Assembly: GCA_025463135.1 (NCBI GenBank)
Contig: JAOAPY010000048.1
Span: forward strand, 186,001-250,000
DNA: 64,000 nucleotides
DNA from: Acidobacteriota bacterium
GTDB taxonomy: Bacteria; Acidobacteriota; Blastocatellia; Pyrinomonadales; Pyrinomonadaceae
Reading direction: 5' to 3'
The notes beneath the pieces were generated by a model. The model was not told the DNA's origin and did not search any database. It saw nothing but the letters and a program-made list of their open reading frames with translations. Numbering within the stretch: position 1 is the first letter of the stretch; each line of letters begins with the position of its first letter. A program made the position numbers and the translations under genes. Of the stretch, positions 26,435 to 35,947 are shown one piece after another.

Positions 26435-28366
26435 ATGTACAGCAGGTTCTTCATCTCCCTCTTGCTGGTGCTGCTTTTTTCTTTTGGCGTTCTGGCCCAG
26501 CAGAACCAGCGCAACCAAGAGAAAGAGCAATTGATCTGGGATGAGCTGGCGGCGACCTCTCCCGGCGCCGTCGAAGATTTCAAAGCGGCAACCATCGCCA
26601 TGGATGCCGGAAATTACGCGGAGGCCGTGCGCCTCTATGAAATCGTTTATAAGAAGGCCCCCGAGTTCGATCACGGGCTCCGCCGGCTGGGAACGTCGCT
26701 GGCGTTACAGGGCAATCTCGAATCCGGCCTGGGCTTTTTGGAACAGGCAGTGGATAAGAGACGATCAGCTGAAAATCTATTTAGTCTCGCTCAGTTTCTC
26801 TCGTTCCCCGCCGACGGTAAGAGTGGCACGAGAGAGCAGAAATGGCGCGCTTACTCGCTCTTGCTGGAGGCAGAGCCGCTTTCCAAAATGAACGATCAGG
26901 GCGAGTACGATGCCATGCTGGCAGAGCTGGCGATCGAACTCGATCAGACCGACATTTTCCGCCGGGCGACCGAAAAGCTAAAGGCAAATCATCCTGAACT
27001 TATGCAGACGCATTATTACAGCGCCGTCCTCGCGGCCTTCGACGAGAAATGGGTGACCGCGGAAAACGAGATCAAAAAAGCCGAGAGCATGGGATTACCC
27101 CACGCGGCCGCACAGGAATTCCTGGACTCGGGCGTACAGACCCGGGCACGTGTGTGGCGCTATTCGGGATACGGTCTGATCCTGGTCGCGATTTGGATCC
27201 TGGGTTTGGTCGTTCTTTTCCTGCTCGGGAAACTGATGTCCCGGAAAACTTTGCGATCGATTGAGGACGCCGATCCAAACGCAGTAACTTCCAACTCCGA
27301 TTTGTCGCTGCGCAAATGGTACCGGATGCTGATTAATATTGGCGGCGTCTACTACTACCTCTCGATTCCCTTTGTAATTTTTCTCGTAGTCGGGTTTGCC
27401 GCCTGCGTAACCTATGCAGCCTTCGCCGCCGGCCACGTGCCCATCAAGCTGGTAATAATCCTTTGTGTCGGGGCGGTTGTCACTGTGTACAAAATGATCC
27501 GCTCGCTCTTTATCAAGATCGATCAGGAAGATCCGGGCCGCAGCCTGAGCTATGAAGAAGCACAGGGCCTGTGGGACCTGGCGAGAAAAATTGCAGAAAC
27601 GGTAGACACGCGCCCGGTTGATGAAATCCGCGTCACCCCGGGAACGGATTTAGCGGTTTATGAAAGCGGCAGTCGCAGAGAAAAAGCAAAGGACGAGGCG
27701 CGGCGAATTCTGATTTTGGGTATAGGCGTGCTAAACGACTTTCAAGTGAGCGGCTTTCGCGCGGTGCTCGCTCATGAATACGGACACTTCTCTCATCGCG
27801 ACACTGCCGGCGGTGATGTTGCCCTGCGCGTAAACTCAGACATGATGAAGTTTGCGCACGCAATGATTCTGAGCCGACAAAACGTTTGGTGGAACATTGC
27901 CTTTCAGTTCCTGCGGATCTATCACTTCATTTTTCGCCGGATTAGTCATGGAGCGACGCGCTTGCAAGAGGTGCTGGCGGACCGCGTGGCCGCGGCGAAA
28001 TTTGGCGCTCAGGCCTTTGAGGAGGGACTCAGGCATGTCATCCGCAAGAGCGCCGAGTTCAAGTTCGTCGCCAGTCGTGAGATCAACGAATCAGCTAATG
28101 CCAAGCGCGCTTTGCAGAATCTTTACGAGTTGTCGGTAACAGCAAACCCCGACCTCGAGGAAGCGGCGGAACAAATCTTGAATCGCAAAACCACTGAGGA
28201 CGATACCCATCCCAGCCCGAATGATCGTTTTCGCTTCACCCGGAAAATCGTCTCACAAAGCGAGCCGCCCATATCAGGAATGGTCTGGGACCTATTCAAT
28301 GACAGGGCGGCCCTTACTCTCGAGATGACCTCGACGATTCAGTCACGAGTCAGCGGAGCTGCTTAG
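26435..28366 (+). CDS. M48-type membrane zinc metalloprotease with N-terminal TPR region
   Basis: 643 residues: signal peptide (1-21), a TPR-like region (about 45-230) with GNYAEAVRLYEIVY, two or three membrane segments (about 245-265 and 305-350), then the protease domain. The zinc motif HEYGH is at 447-451 and the third-ligand region EVLADR at about 512. The M48 family (HtpX/Oma1 type) degrades damaged membrane proteins; the TPR fusion suggests substrate recognition outside the membrane. It converges with the next gene, overlapping by 4 bases. Confidence 0.85.
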   Translation: MYSRFFISLLLVLLFSFGVLAQQNQRNQEKEQLIWDELAATSPGAVEDFKAATIAMDAGNYAEAVRLYEIVYKKAPEFDHGLRRLGTSLALQGNLESGLGFLEQAVDKRRSAENLFSLAQFLSFPADGKSGTREQKWRAYSLLLEAEPLSKMNDQGEYDAMLAELAIELDQTDIFRRATEKLKANHPELMQTHYYSAVLAAFDEKWVTAENEIKKAESMGLPHAAAQEFLDSGVQTRARVWRYSGYGLILVAIWILGLVVLFLLGKLMSRKTLRSIEDADPNAVTSNSDLSLRKWYRMLINIGGVYYYLSIPFVIFLVVGFAACVTYAAFAAGHVPIKLVIILCVGAVVTVYKMIRSLFIKIDQEDPGRSLSYEEAQGLWDLARKIAETVDTRPVDEIRVTPGTDLAVYESGSRREKAKDEARRILILGIGVLNDFQVSGFRAVLAHEYGHFSHRDTAGGDVALRVNSDMMKFAHAMILSRQNVWWNIAFQFLRIYHFIFRRISHGATRLQEVLADRVAAAKFGAQAFEEGLRHVIRKSAEFKFVASREINESANAKRALQNLYELSVTANPDLEEAAEQILNRKTTEDDTHPSPNDRFRFTRKIVSQSEPPISGMVWDLFNDRAALTLEMTSTIQSRVSGAA

Positions 28367-29088
28367 CGCGTTACTTTGATTAACAACTCGGTGCCGTTTT
28401 CAAGTTTCAGTTCTTTACTGCCTTGCACTGCAAGAGAGCCGGCCCCGCCGGCGCCCCCGATTAGCAATCCTATGGCTGCACCTTTGCCGCCTCCCGCGAT
28501 ACCGCCGATGATCGCGCCGGCGGCCGCGCCGATGCCACCGCGCTTGACTGCCTGCTTGGTGCGGCTGCCTGACTCAACACCGCCCTCATTGTCGGCCCGG
28601 CCGGCGTCCTGTCCATAAACGCGCGCGACGTATCCGTGGAGTGTCCCAGTTCGACTGTCGGGCATGGTGATTCGATCGAAGTCGAGATTCATGCTGGTCC
28701 GACCGCTGACTTTGCCTGACTTGTTAATCGAGCTGACATGACCATTAATGGTCGCCTCGTTGTATTTGACGGGATCGAGCACGGTGACTGTAAACCTGTC
28801 GCCGACCCGCGATTCTTTGCTTGACAGGGATTCATTCAGCCGCACTTTCAGACTGGTACCAACGGGCACGCTGATGTAGGTTGACGTCGGCGTTGGAGTT
28901 TGCGTGGTGGTAGTCCGTCGCACGCGTCGCACGGGACGGCGACGGCGCGTAGTACGCTTGGTTTGTGTCTTTGTGGTGCCGCCACCGAGTGGTATTGTCT
29001 CCTGCGCTTCGACAGCCAGTGACATTGACAGCAGGGCGCTCAATACGAAAAGCGCAAGCACTAACTTTCTTGAAAAAATTGATCTCAT
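28363..29088 (-). CDS. Secreted protein with glycine-zipper C-terminus
   Basis: 241 residues. A signal peptide (to about A28) is followed by an Arg/Thr-rich basic stretch (TKRTTRRRRPVRRVRR), a beta-rich domain (about 75-160), and Gly/Ala repeats (GGIGAAAGAIIGGIAGGGKG) that form a glycine zipper likely inserted in or lying on a membrane. Function unknown; similar proteins are common in acidobacteria. Confidence 0.75.
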   Translation of the reverse strand: MRSIFSRKLVLALFVLSALLSMSLAVEAQETIPLGGGTTKTQTKRTTRRRRPVRRVRRTTTTQTPTPTSTYISVPVGTSLKVRLNESLSSKESRVGDRFTVTVLDPVKYNEATINGHVSSINKSGKVSGRTSMNLDFDRITMPDSRTGTLHGYVARVYGQDAGRADNEGGVESGSRTKQAVKRGGIGAAAGAIIGGIAGGGKGAAIGLLIGGAGGAGSLAVQGSKELKLENGTELLIKVTR

Positions 29089-29297
29089 CGGTTCTCCTCC
29101 TCAAAGCACGCCGCTTTATGGCGCATCACTTTTCAGTCTTCCGTTATGGCCCATCATTATCTCCGACTTTGACGGGCCGGGTAAAGACGACAAAAGCCGC
29201 TTCCACTTTGGGAGAGCGGCTTATCCTGGGACCGCACACATCCTGCGTGCTGGTGACGGCGGCGGCTAATACCTGCAAAGGTAATCCACCACGATTG

Positions 29298-29933
29298 TTA
29301 TACAACCAGCGCCGACGCCTCCTCGCTCTCAACCAGTTTCTTCGCCGGCTCGTCCTCCCCTTCGAATGATCGATGGCGATGCACGGTGCCATCTGACTCG
29401 AAGATATAAGACGACGGTGATTCGCGCATGATGATGTCCTGCAAACGCATCAGCCCATAGAGCAGGGCTTCGGGCCGTGGCGGGCAGCCGGGAATGTAGA
29501 CATCAACCGGGATACAGCGATCTACGCCCTGCATCGTGGAGTAGGAATCGAATGGCCCACCCGTCGAGGCGCAGGCGCCCATCGCAATAGCCCATTTGGG
29601 TTCGGGCATCTGATCATAAACGCGACGCACAACCGGACCCATCTTTAGGGTTACGGTGCCGGCGATAATAATTAAATCGCTTTGTCGCGGGCTGGGGCGA
29701 AATACGCCGGCGCCAAACCGATCGATGTCAAAGCGTCCGGCGCCAGTGGCGATCATTTCGATGGCGCAACAAGCCAGACCAAAAGTCATCGGCCAAAGCG
29801 CCGATTTGCGCGCCCAGTTGATGCCGAACTGGCCCAGCTTGGAATCCACTACGGGCGCCACGACCTTGCGCCGAATCGAATTCATGATCGAATCGACCGT
29901 GGTCAGTACAAAACCTTCTTCGTGCTCAGACAT
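29298..29933 (-). CDS. nuoB: NADH-quinone oxidoreductase subunit B
   Basis: NuoB binds cluster N2, the last Fe-S centre before quinone. The ligands C55, C56 (GLACCAIEM), C121 (GACAST) and C150 (PGCPPRPE) are all present. 211 residues; the C-terminal ~45 residues are an extension. It follows nuoA after a gap filled by an inverted repeat. It is 8 kb away from nuoC. Confidence 0.97.
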   Translation of the reverse strand: MSEHEEGFVLTTVDSIMNSIRRKVVAPVVDSKLGQFGINWARKSALWPMTFGLACCAIEMIATGAGRFDIDRFGAGVFRPSPRQSDLIIIAGTVTLKMGPVVRRVYDQMPEPKWAIAMGACASTGGPFDSYSTMQGVDRCIPVDVYIPGCPPRPEALLYGLMRLQDIIMRESPSSYIFESDGTVHRHRSFEGEDEPAKKLVESEEASALVV

Positions 29934-29938
29934 AATAA

Positions 29939-30057
29939 AATTTCGGATTGCGGATTTCGAATTGCGGATTGGTCTTTTGCAAAGCTTGAATTTGGAGGAC
30001 GACGGCTCCGTGGTTGAGCCTCAAATCCGCAATCCGCAATTCGAAATCCGCAATTCT
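29939..30057. repeat. Long inverted repeat with GGATTGCGGATTTCG-type arms between nuoA and nuoB
   Basis: Left arm 29939-29972, right arm 30021-30057; the words TTTCGGATTGCGGATTTCGA and their complement alternate. It runs from one base after the nuoA stop to just before the nuoB start. The arms match those at 16665-16814, but the loop is unrelated. Confidence 0.8.
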
Positions 30058-30058
30058 C

Positions 30059-30484
30059 CTACGCCCATTCCAGTGCGCCTTTGCGCCAGGCGTAATAGTA
30101 ACCGACGACCAGGATGCCGATGAAAACAAACATTTCCAGCAGCGCGAATTTGGTAAACGAGAAATCGTCGCCCATAAAGATAATGGCCCAGGGCAACAGG
30201 AAAATCGTCTCGACATCGAAGATCAAAAACAGCATTGCGACAATGTAATAGCGCACTGTGAAGCGATCGTGCGCTTCCGTGGTCGGATCGATGCCGCACT
30301 CATAAGGGCGCATCTTTCCCTTTTCATACTTTGCCGGCCTCAGAAACCGGCCCAGAATTATCGGCAGAATCGGAAAGCCGATGGCGACAACGAAAAAGAT
30401 CATCACCGGCCAGTAAGCCGTGATTGGTCCACCCACAGTGTGCGCGGTCGCAGTTGCCTGAAGCAGCATGGTGCTCAAAAACAA
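30059..30484 (-). CDS. nuoA: NADH-quinone oxidoreductase subunit A
   Basis: 141 residues with three membrane helices and the NuoA loop KMRPYECGIDPTTEAHDRF carrying the Cys that faces the quinone cavity. First gene of the nuoAB transcript; a good promoter lies 41 bases upstream. Confidence 0.97.
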   Translation of the reverse strand: MFLSTMLLQATATAHTVGGPITAYWPVMIFFVVAIGFPILPIILGRFLRPAKYEKGKMRPYECGIDPTTEAHDRFTVRYYIVAMLFLIFDVETIFLLPWAIIFMGDDFSFTKFALLEMFVFIGILVVGYYYAWRKGALEWA

Positions 30485-30524
30485 TGGTAGCGAGTTCTCT
30501 GCTTGAAATTTCGCGAGCGCTAAA

Positions 30525-30554
30525 ATATTAAGCGCCGCACAAGAGCATTGTCAA
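30525..30554 (-). promoter_or_regulatory. Sigma-70-type promoter for nuoAB
   Basis: On the minus strand TTGACA (complement of 30549-30554) is followed after 18 bases by TAATAT (complement of 30525-30530). The predicted start near 30518 gives a 5' leader of about 35 bases before nuoA. Confidence 0.7.
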
Positions 30555-30923
30555 CGAAGAGTTTCGAAAACGCAGCCGGACCGAAGAGTTGGAAAGCGTT
30601 ATGTGGCCAATGAACCACCGTTAGATTCTCGAATCCCTTGCTCCGTAGGACCCAATGTTTATAGATCAGGTGATTCCAAATTGGTCCGTCGCTCCTCAGA
30701 GGCGCGAAAGGTCTACTTCCCCTGGTTGAGCTCTGTCTCAATGACTCTGACAGCTAATCGAAACCTTCCGCTCCTACGAGCTTTGAAGATCTACCAGTAG
30801 CGCAGATGGTCCATAAACATTGTGCCCTAACGGGACTCAAACCAAAACGAAATGATGCTACGTTCGTCGGCCCTGGCAAAGGGTAAGCAATCACTTCGCG
30901 CGTTGTTTTCAGTCGGGCACAGC
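30555..30923. other. Gap between nuoA promoter and moaB: no feature seen
   Basis: Only short frames on either strand without homology-like content or binding sites; base composition is ordinary. I see no RNA gene or repeat here. Confidence 0.6.
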
Positions 30924-31418
30924 TTAATGCCGGCTGCCTTCAGGATCATCGCCCAGCAAAGCAATAGCATGATTCAAGACCGGCTGGATTACTGCGAAGC
31001 TCTCGCGCACGCCTTTGGGAGAACCAGGAAGATTGACGATTAGAGTTCCTGAGCGAATACCGCAGACGCCGCGCGAGATCATGGCCATGGGTGTTTGTTT
31101 CAGAGTCTCCATGCGCATCGCTTCGCTGAGGCCCGGGGCGTCGCGTTCGATAACGGCACGGGTTGCTTCGGGTGTGTTATCGCGCGGTGAGAAGCCGGTG
31201 CCGCCAGTGGTGATGACCAGATTCACATCAGCCTGATCGGCAAGGGCACGCAGCAAGTCAGACAAAGGATCGAGATCGTCGGGAACAATTTTTGTAGCGA
31301 CTATTTCAGCGCCGATATCTCTTAAAAGTTGTACGAGTGCTTCGCCTGATTTGTCCTCTCGCATGCCGCGTGAGCAAGCGTCACTGACAGTTATCACAAC
31401 CGCGTGGACATGGGCCAT
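30924..31418 (-). CDS. MoaB/MogA-family molybdopterin biosynthesis protein
   Basis: 164 residues with the substrate-binding TTGGTG motif (TTGGTGFSPRDNTPEA) and NLPGSPKGVRE near the C-terminus. These proteins adenylylate molybdopterin (MogA) or are the related MoaB. Which of the two it is cannot be said from sequence alone. It starts 3 bases after the Uma2 stop, so the two are co-translated. No other moa genes are near. Confidence 0.9.
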   Translation of the reverse strand: MAHVHAVVITVSDACSRGMREDKSGEALVQLLRDIGAEIVATKIVPDDLDPLSDLLRALADQADVNLVITTGGTGFSPRDNTPEATRAVIERDAPGLSEAMRMETLKQTPMAMISRGVCGIRSGTLIVNLPGSPKGVRESFAVIQPVLNHAIALLGDDPEGSRH

Positions 31419-31421
31419 TAC

Positions 31422-32069
31422 TTATTGCGGTCCCTTCTGTGCGCGCGCCCAATCTCTCACTCTCTTCATCCATTCGGGACGGTCCAGCGTGAGGCTGTCA
31501 TTGACGAGCTTCGTCAAGGCTTCAGCCGTAAAGACCGGCAGGACAATACTCGCCTGGGACCTGATGTAAGATCCGCCGGTGAGTGTCAGAATTTCGATGC
31601 TTGCACCGTCGTAGCGCCACACTTCCGGGATGCCAAACTGCGCAAAGACCGCTCGTTTCTTTACAGACAAACTGGTGATATCTATTTCGACTACGATGTC
31701 GGGCACAGGATCTACCGATAGGTCTATCCGTTCCTTTCCGCGAATTAGAGCTTCGTTCCGCACATAGAAACAGGAGTCGGGTTCGAAACCGCGATTAATG
31801 TCTTCCCGCGCAAACGTCGTCGAACCTAATCCCCGCAAGATTGGACCAATCTCCATGGAGATGAGATTTACCAATAGTTTTATGGACTCGTTGACATCCT
31901 CATGTTTGGCGCCAGGGCTCATGATTTCGAGTTCTCCCCGATCGTAAGTCAGTCGAGGCGTACTACAGTCGCCGCGTTCCTCCAGCAATCGCTGGTAGGT
32001 ATGCCAACTTATGTTGTGCAAGACGACTCTGCCTTCGACAGTTTTCGGCGGGTTGAGCACTGTGACCAT
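31422..32069 (-). CDS. Uma2 family protein (second copy)
   Basis: 215 residues with the core VPDIVVEIDITSLS then K, and PGAKHEDVNESIKLLVN upstream: Uma2/DUF820 fold with Asp, Glu and Lys. GGAGGAAACGTG lies just before the ATG at 32069, so this start is chosen over the in-frame codon at 32117. It lies between the CoA-binding protein and MoaB genes, all on the minus strand. It is only distantly similar to the copy at 6407-7015. Confidence 0.87.
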   Translation of the reverse strand: MVTVLNPPKTVEGRVVLHNISWHTYQRLLEERGDCSTPRLTYDRGELEIMSPGAKHEDVNESIKLLVNLISMEIGPILRGLGSTTFAREDINRGFEPDSCFYVRNEALIRGKERIDLSVDPVPDIVVEIDITSLSVKKRAVFAQFGIPEVWRYDGASIEILTLTGGSYIRSQASIVLPVFTAEALTKLVNDSLTLDRPEWMKRVRDWARAQKGPQ

Positions 32070-32086
32070 CACGTTTCCTCCAGATG

Positions 32087-32491
32087 TTATCTTCGCACGT
32101 GTTCTTTCAGCCAGCAACGATCCATCACAACCAAAAGGCCGGCGTCGAGCGCGCGCCGCGCAGCATCGTGATCGATAACACCTTCCTGCAGCCAGACGGC
32201 CTTTGCGCCGACTGCGATGCCTTCGTCAACAGCCTTGCCGGCCTCTTCCGATCGGCGAAAAATATCGACCAGATCGATCTTTTCGGGAACATCAGCGAGT
32301 GAAGGATAGGCCTTCACGCCAAGTACTTCAGTCTCATTGGGATTGACCGGAATTATTCGATAGCCGTGGCGTTTCATGTACGAAGCGACACCGTGCGAGG
32401 CGCGCATTGAACTGGAAGAAAGACCGACAACCGCGATTGTGTGGCAGTCGTCAAGAATTGCTTTGATTGTTTCGGCGCTATTAATTTCCAA
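32087..32491 (-). CDS. CoA-binding domain protein (YccU-like)
   Basis: 134 residues: a Rossmann-type CoA-binding fold with AVVGLSSSS (20-28), IIPVNPNETEVLG, and VWLQEGVIDHDAARRALDAG. A free-standing CoA-binding protein of the succinyl-CoA ligase alpha family; exact role unknown. It follows carB by 97 bases. Confidence 0.9.
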   Translation of the reverse strand: MEINSAETIKAILDDCHTIAVVGLSSSSMRASHGVASYMKRHGYRIIPVNPNETEVLGVKAYPSLADVPEKIDLVDIFRRSEEAGKAVDEGIAVGAKAVWLQEGVIDHDAARRALDAGLLVVMDRCWLKEHVRR

Positions 32492-32570
32492 AGCATTCCC
32501 CGGATCGAATCACCTGCGGCTCCGATTTCGAAACGTTCAGGATTAATTCCCAAAATGAAATAACAACCAC

Positions 32571-32585
32571 CCGACTGAAGTCGGA
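32571..32585. repeat. Short CCGACTGAAGTCGG palindrome
   Basis: Perfect 14-base palindrome in the gap between carB and the CoA-binding gene. Related words (GGCTGAAGTCGGTTACTC) occur at 35908-35925 and 46108-46124, so it is a dispersed short repeat. Confidence 0.4.
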
Positions 32586-32588
32586 ACT

Positions 32589-35500
32589 CTAAGCGCCTGT
32601 ACCGACCGCATGCAGTTCCTGTAGTGAACGCACATTCGGAATGCGGTTATTGGCAGCGCCAATCGCCTCGATGATGGCCTGGGCGCCGGTCATGGTGGTC
32701 ACACACGGCACGTTGTACTGCAATGCCGCGTGCCGAATCGCCTGCTCGTCAAAGTGTGACGCGCGACCGAGCGGCGTGTTTATGATCAAAGCGATCCCGC
32801 CGCGCTTGATGTGGTCCACTATGTTGGGCCGGCCTTCGTTGACCTTGAAAATATTTTCAACTTCCAAACCCACTTCGCGCAGCCGCGCCGCTGTACCCAA
32901 GGTGGCCATCAGTTCGAACCCCAGGCGTGCCAGGCGCCGCGCCAGCAAGACCGCCTGGCCCTTATCAGGTTCATTCACACTAATAAAAGCCATGCCGCTT
33001 CGCGGCAACGTCAACCCCGCCCCCGTCATCGCCTTTCCGTATGCCTCACCAAAGGTATCGCCAATACCCATGACTTCGCCGGTCGAATGCATCTCAGGAC
33101 CAAGTATTGGATCGACGCCGGGAAACTTCGCGAACGGAAAGACGGGCGACTTGATGAAAAAGCGATTGACGGTTAACTCTGCCGGCAGAGCAAATTCCTT
33201 CAGACTCTGTCCAGCCATTACCAGCGCCGCAATGCGCGCGATGGGCACTCCTGTAGCTTTGGAAACGAATGGTACTGTGCGCGACGCCCGTGGATTTACT
33301 TCCAACACGTAAACGCGATCATCCTTAATCGCAAACTGGACGTTCATCAGGCCGCGCACGTTCAACGCCTGGGCCATCTTGCGCGTGTAATGACGCATCG
33401 TTTCGATATGTTCAGGATCGATGCGCAGCGGCGGCAGCACGCAGGACGAATCACCGGAGTGGATGCCCGCTTCTTCGATGTGTTCCTGAATTCCGGCAAT
33501 CACACACGCTGTGTCGTCTGCCAAAGCATCTACATCAAATTCCGCGGCCTGCTCCAGAAACTTGTCGATCAGGACGGGACGATCGGGAGTAAAGCCCACT
33601 GCCGTGCGAACATACTGATCCAAACTTTCTTCATCATAGACAATGGCCATCGCTCGGCCGCCCAGCACATAGCTCGGTCGCACCAGCACCGGATAGCCAA
33701 TTCGCCCGGCCACCTCTTTTGCTTCCTCGCTGGTCGCCGCCATTCCATTGGCGGGCTGTGGAATCCCGAGGTCCACCAACAGCGCTCCGAAGCGTTTGCG
33801 ATCTTCCGCCAGATCGATCGAATCAGGTGCTGTGCCGATGATTGGCACGCCGGCCTGATGCAGACGCATGGCGAGGTTGAGCGGCGTTTGCCCGCCAAAC
33901 TGCACGATGACGCCTTCGGGCTTTTCAATATCGACAATATTCATCACGTCTTCGAAGGTCAGCGGTTCAAAGTAGAGCCGATCCGACGTGTCGTAATCAG
34001 TGGAAACGGTTTCCGGATTACAGTTGACCATGATCGTTTCAAAACCCGCTTCGCGCAAAGCAAAAGCGGCATGGCAACAACAGTAATCGAACTCAATTCC
34101 CTGCCCGATGCGGTTCGGTCCCGAACCGAGGATCATGATTTTGCGCGCGTCGGTGGGGTCCGCCTCATCTTCTGATTCATAAGTCGAATAAAGATAGGGC
34201 GTGAAAGATTCGAACTCCGCGCCGCAAGTGTCCACGCGTTTATAGACCGGCACGACGCCAACCTTCTTGCGATAGGCGCGCACTTCATCCTCCGTGCGCT
34301 CAGTCAGGTAAGCAAGGCGCCGATCAGACAATCCCACTTCCTTGAATGAGCGCAGCAAGGCCGCGGGAATTTCTTCCAGCTTACGGCCTTCAACCTCACG
34401 TTGAACCTCCATCACGTCCTGAAGTTGTTCAAGGAACCACGGATCGATGCGCGATAGTCGGTAGATTTCCGAGATGGGCACGCCGTTCTGCAAGGCATAA
34501 GTAACATATGAAAAGCGCTGTGAATTGGGCCGCGCCAGTTTTCGCTGCAGTTCATCGGGCGACACGTCTTCCAAACGCAGCGGCTTAACTGCTTCCAGCG
34601 AACGCAGTCCTTTGAAGAGTGCTTCCTTGAAAGTACGCCCAATCGCCATCACTTCGCCGACGGATTTCATCTGCGTCCCCAGCACGTCGTCCGCGCCGCG
34701 AAACTTTTCAAAGTCCCATTTGGGAATCTTTGCCACCACATAGTCGATCGTAGGTTCGAAAGACGCGGGGGTCTTTTTTGTGATGTCGTTTGGAATTTCG
34801 TCCAGCGTGTAGCCCACCGCAAGTTTCGCGGCAATCTTCGCGATCGGAAATCCCGTGGCTTTCGAGGCCAGGGCCGACGAACGCGATACGCGCGGATTCA
34901 TCTCGATGATGCGTATATCGCCATTCTCCGGGTTCACGGCAAACTGAATATTGGATCCGCCGGTTTCCACGCCGACTTTGCGGATGATGGTGATGGCCAT
35001 GTCCCGCATCTCCTGATATTCGACGTCGGTGAGTGTTTGCGCGGGAGCGACAGTAATCGAATCTCCGGTGTGCACGCCCATCGGATCGAAGTTTTCGATC
35101 GAGCAAATGATGACGACGTTGTCGGCCAGATCGCGCATCACTTCGAGCTCAAATTCCTTCCAGCCGAGGATCGATTCTTCGATCAGCACTTCATGGATGG
35201 GCGAGGCCGCCAAACCGCCGCGCACGATTTCTTCAAACTCTTCGGGGTTATAAGCGATGCCGCCGCCGGTGCCGCCCAGTGTGAATGACGGTCGAATGAT
35301 TGCCGGATAGGCTGTCTGCTTAACTAATTCTTCGGCCTCGTCCCATGATTTGGCAAAACCGCCGCGCGGCATCAGCAGGCCGGCTTCGTCCATAGCCTGC
35401 TTGAACAGCATGCGATCCTCGGCCACTTTGATTGCTTCTCGCTTGGCGCCAATCATTTCGACGCCGCATTCCTCGAGCACGCCTGAGTCAGCGAGCGCGA

Positions 35501-35798
35501 TGGCGAGATTTAGCGCCGTTTGTCCGCCTACCGTGGGCAAGAGCGCGTCCGGACGCTCGCGCCGGATGATCGCAGAGACTGATTCAACCGTGAGCGGTTC
35601 GATGTAAGTGACGTCCGAGGTTTCGGGATCCGTCATGATTGTCGCCGGGTTGGAATTCACCAGGACTGTGGTGTAGCCTTCCTGCCGCAGCGCTTTGCAG
35701 GCTTGCGTTCCGGAGTAATCAAACTCGCAAGCCTGGCCGATGACAATAGGGCCGGAGCCGATGATTAGAATTTTACGAAGGTCAGTGCGTTTGGGCAT
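32589..35798 (-). CDS. carB: Carbamoyl-phosphate synthase large subunit
   Basis: 1069 residues, full length: two ATP-grasp halves with [21 protein letters not shown] at the start and the mirrored [21 protein letters not shown] in the second half; [10 protein letters not shown] and [16 protein letters not shown] are present. The C-terminal MGS-like regulatory domain ends with [12 protein letters not shown]. It makes carbamoyl phosphate from glutamine-derived ammonia for arginine and pyrimidines; carA is not in the window. Confidence 0.98.
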   Translation of the reverse strand: MPKRTDLRKILIIGSGPIVIGQACEFDYSGTQACKALRQEGYTTVLVNSNPATIMTDPETSDVTYIEPLTVESVSAIIRRERPDALLPTVGGQTALNLAIALADSGVLEECGVEMIGAKREAIKVAEDRMLFKQAMDEAGLLMPRGGFAKSWDEAEELVKQTAYPAIIRPSFTLGGTGGGIAYNPEEFEEIVRGGLAASPIHEVLIEESILGWKEFELEVMRDLADNVVIICSIENFDPMGVHTGDSITVAPAQTLTDVEYQEMRDMAITIIRKVGVETGGSNIQFAVNPENGDIRIIEMNPRVSRSSALASKATGFPIAKIAAKLAVGYTLDEIPNDITKKTPASFEPTIDYVVAKIPKWDFEKFRGADDVLGTQMKSVGEVMAIGRTFKEALFKGLRSLEAVKPLRLEDVSPDELQRKLARPNSQRFSYVTYALQNGVPISEIYRLSRIDPWFLEQLQDVMEVQREVEGRKLEEIPAALLRSFKEVGLSDRRLAYLTERTEDEVRAYRKKVGVVPVYKRVDTCGAEFESFTPYLYSTYESEDEADPTDARKIMILGSGPNRIGQGIEFDYCCCHAAFALREAGFETIMVNCNPETVSTDYDTSDRLYFEPLTFEDVMNIVDIEKPEGVIVQFGGQTPLNLAMRLHQAGVPIIGTAPDSIDLAEDRKRFGALLVDLGIPQPANGMAATSEEAKEVAGRIGYPVLVRPSYVLGGRAMAIVYDEESLDQYVRTAVGFTPDRPVLIDKFLEQAAEFDVDALADDTACVIAGIQEHIEEAGIHSGDSSCVLPPLRIDPEHIETMRHYTRKMAQALNVRGLMNVQFAIKDDRVYVLEVNPRASRTVPFVSKATGVPIARIAALVMAGQSLKEFALPAELTVNRFFIKSPVFPFAKFPGVDPILGPEMHSTGEVMGIGDTFGEAYGKAMTGAGLTLPRSGMAFISVNEPDKGQAVLLARRLARLGFELMATLGTAARLREVGLEVENIFKVNEGRPNIVDHIKRGGIALIINTPLGRASHFDEQAIRHAALQYNVPCVTTMTGAQAIIEAIGAANNRIPNVRSLQELHAVGTGA

Positions 35799-35947
35799 TC
35801 GAAGCCAGCTTACAGTTTTCTGCTTCCACTTGCATAACGGCCAGGCATTTTACATAACTGGAGGCATTTAGAGTAACGACCTCATTCAGCGATTAGACAT
35901 CGCCGGAAAGCGGCTGAAGTCGGTTACTCTGAGCGTCCTGCTAACCA

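Noticed and set aside
33390-34175. 261-residue plus-strand frame inside carB
   Set aside because: Antisense to a complete, well-conserved gene.
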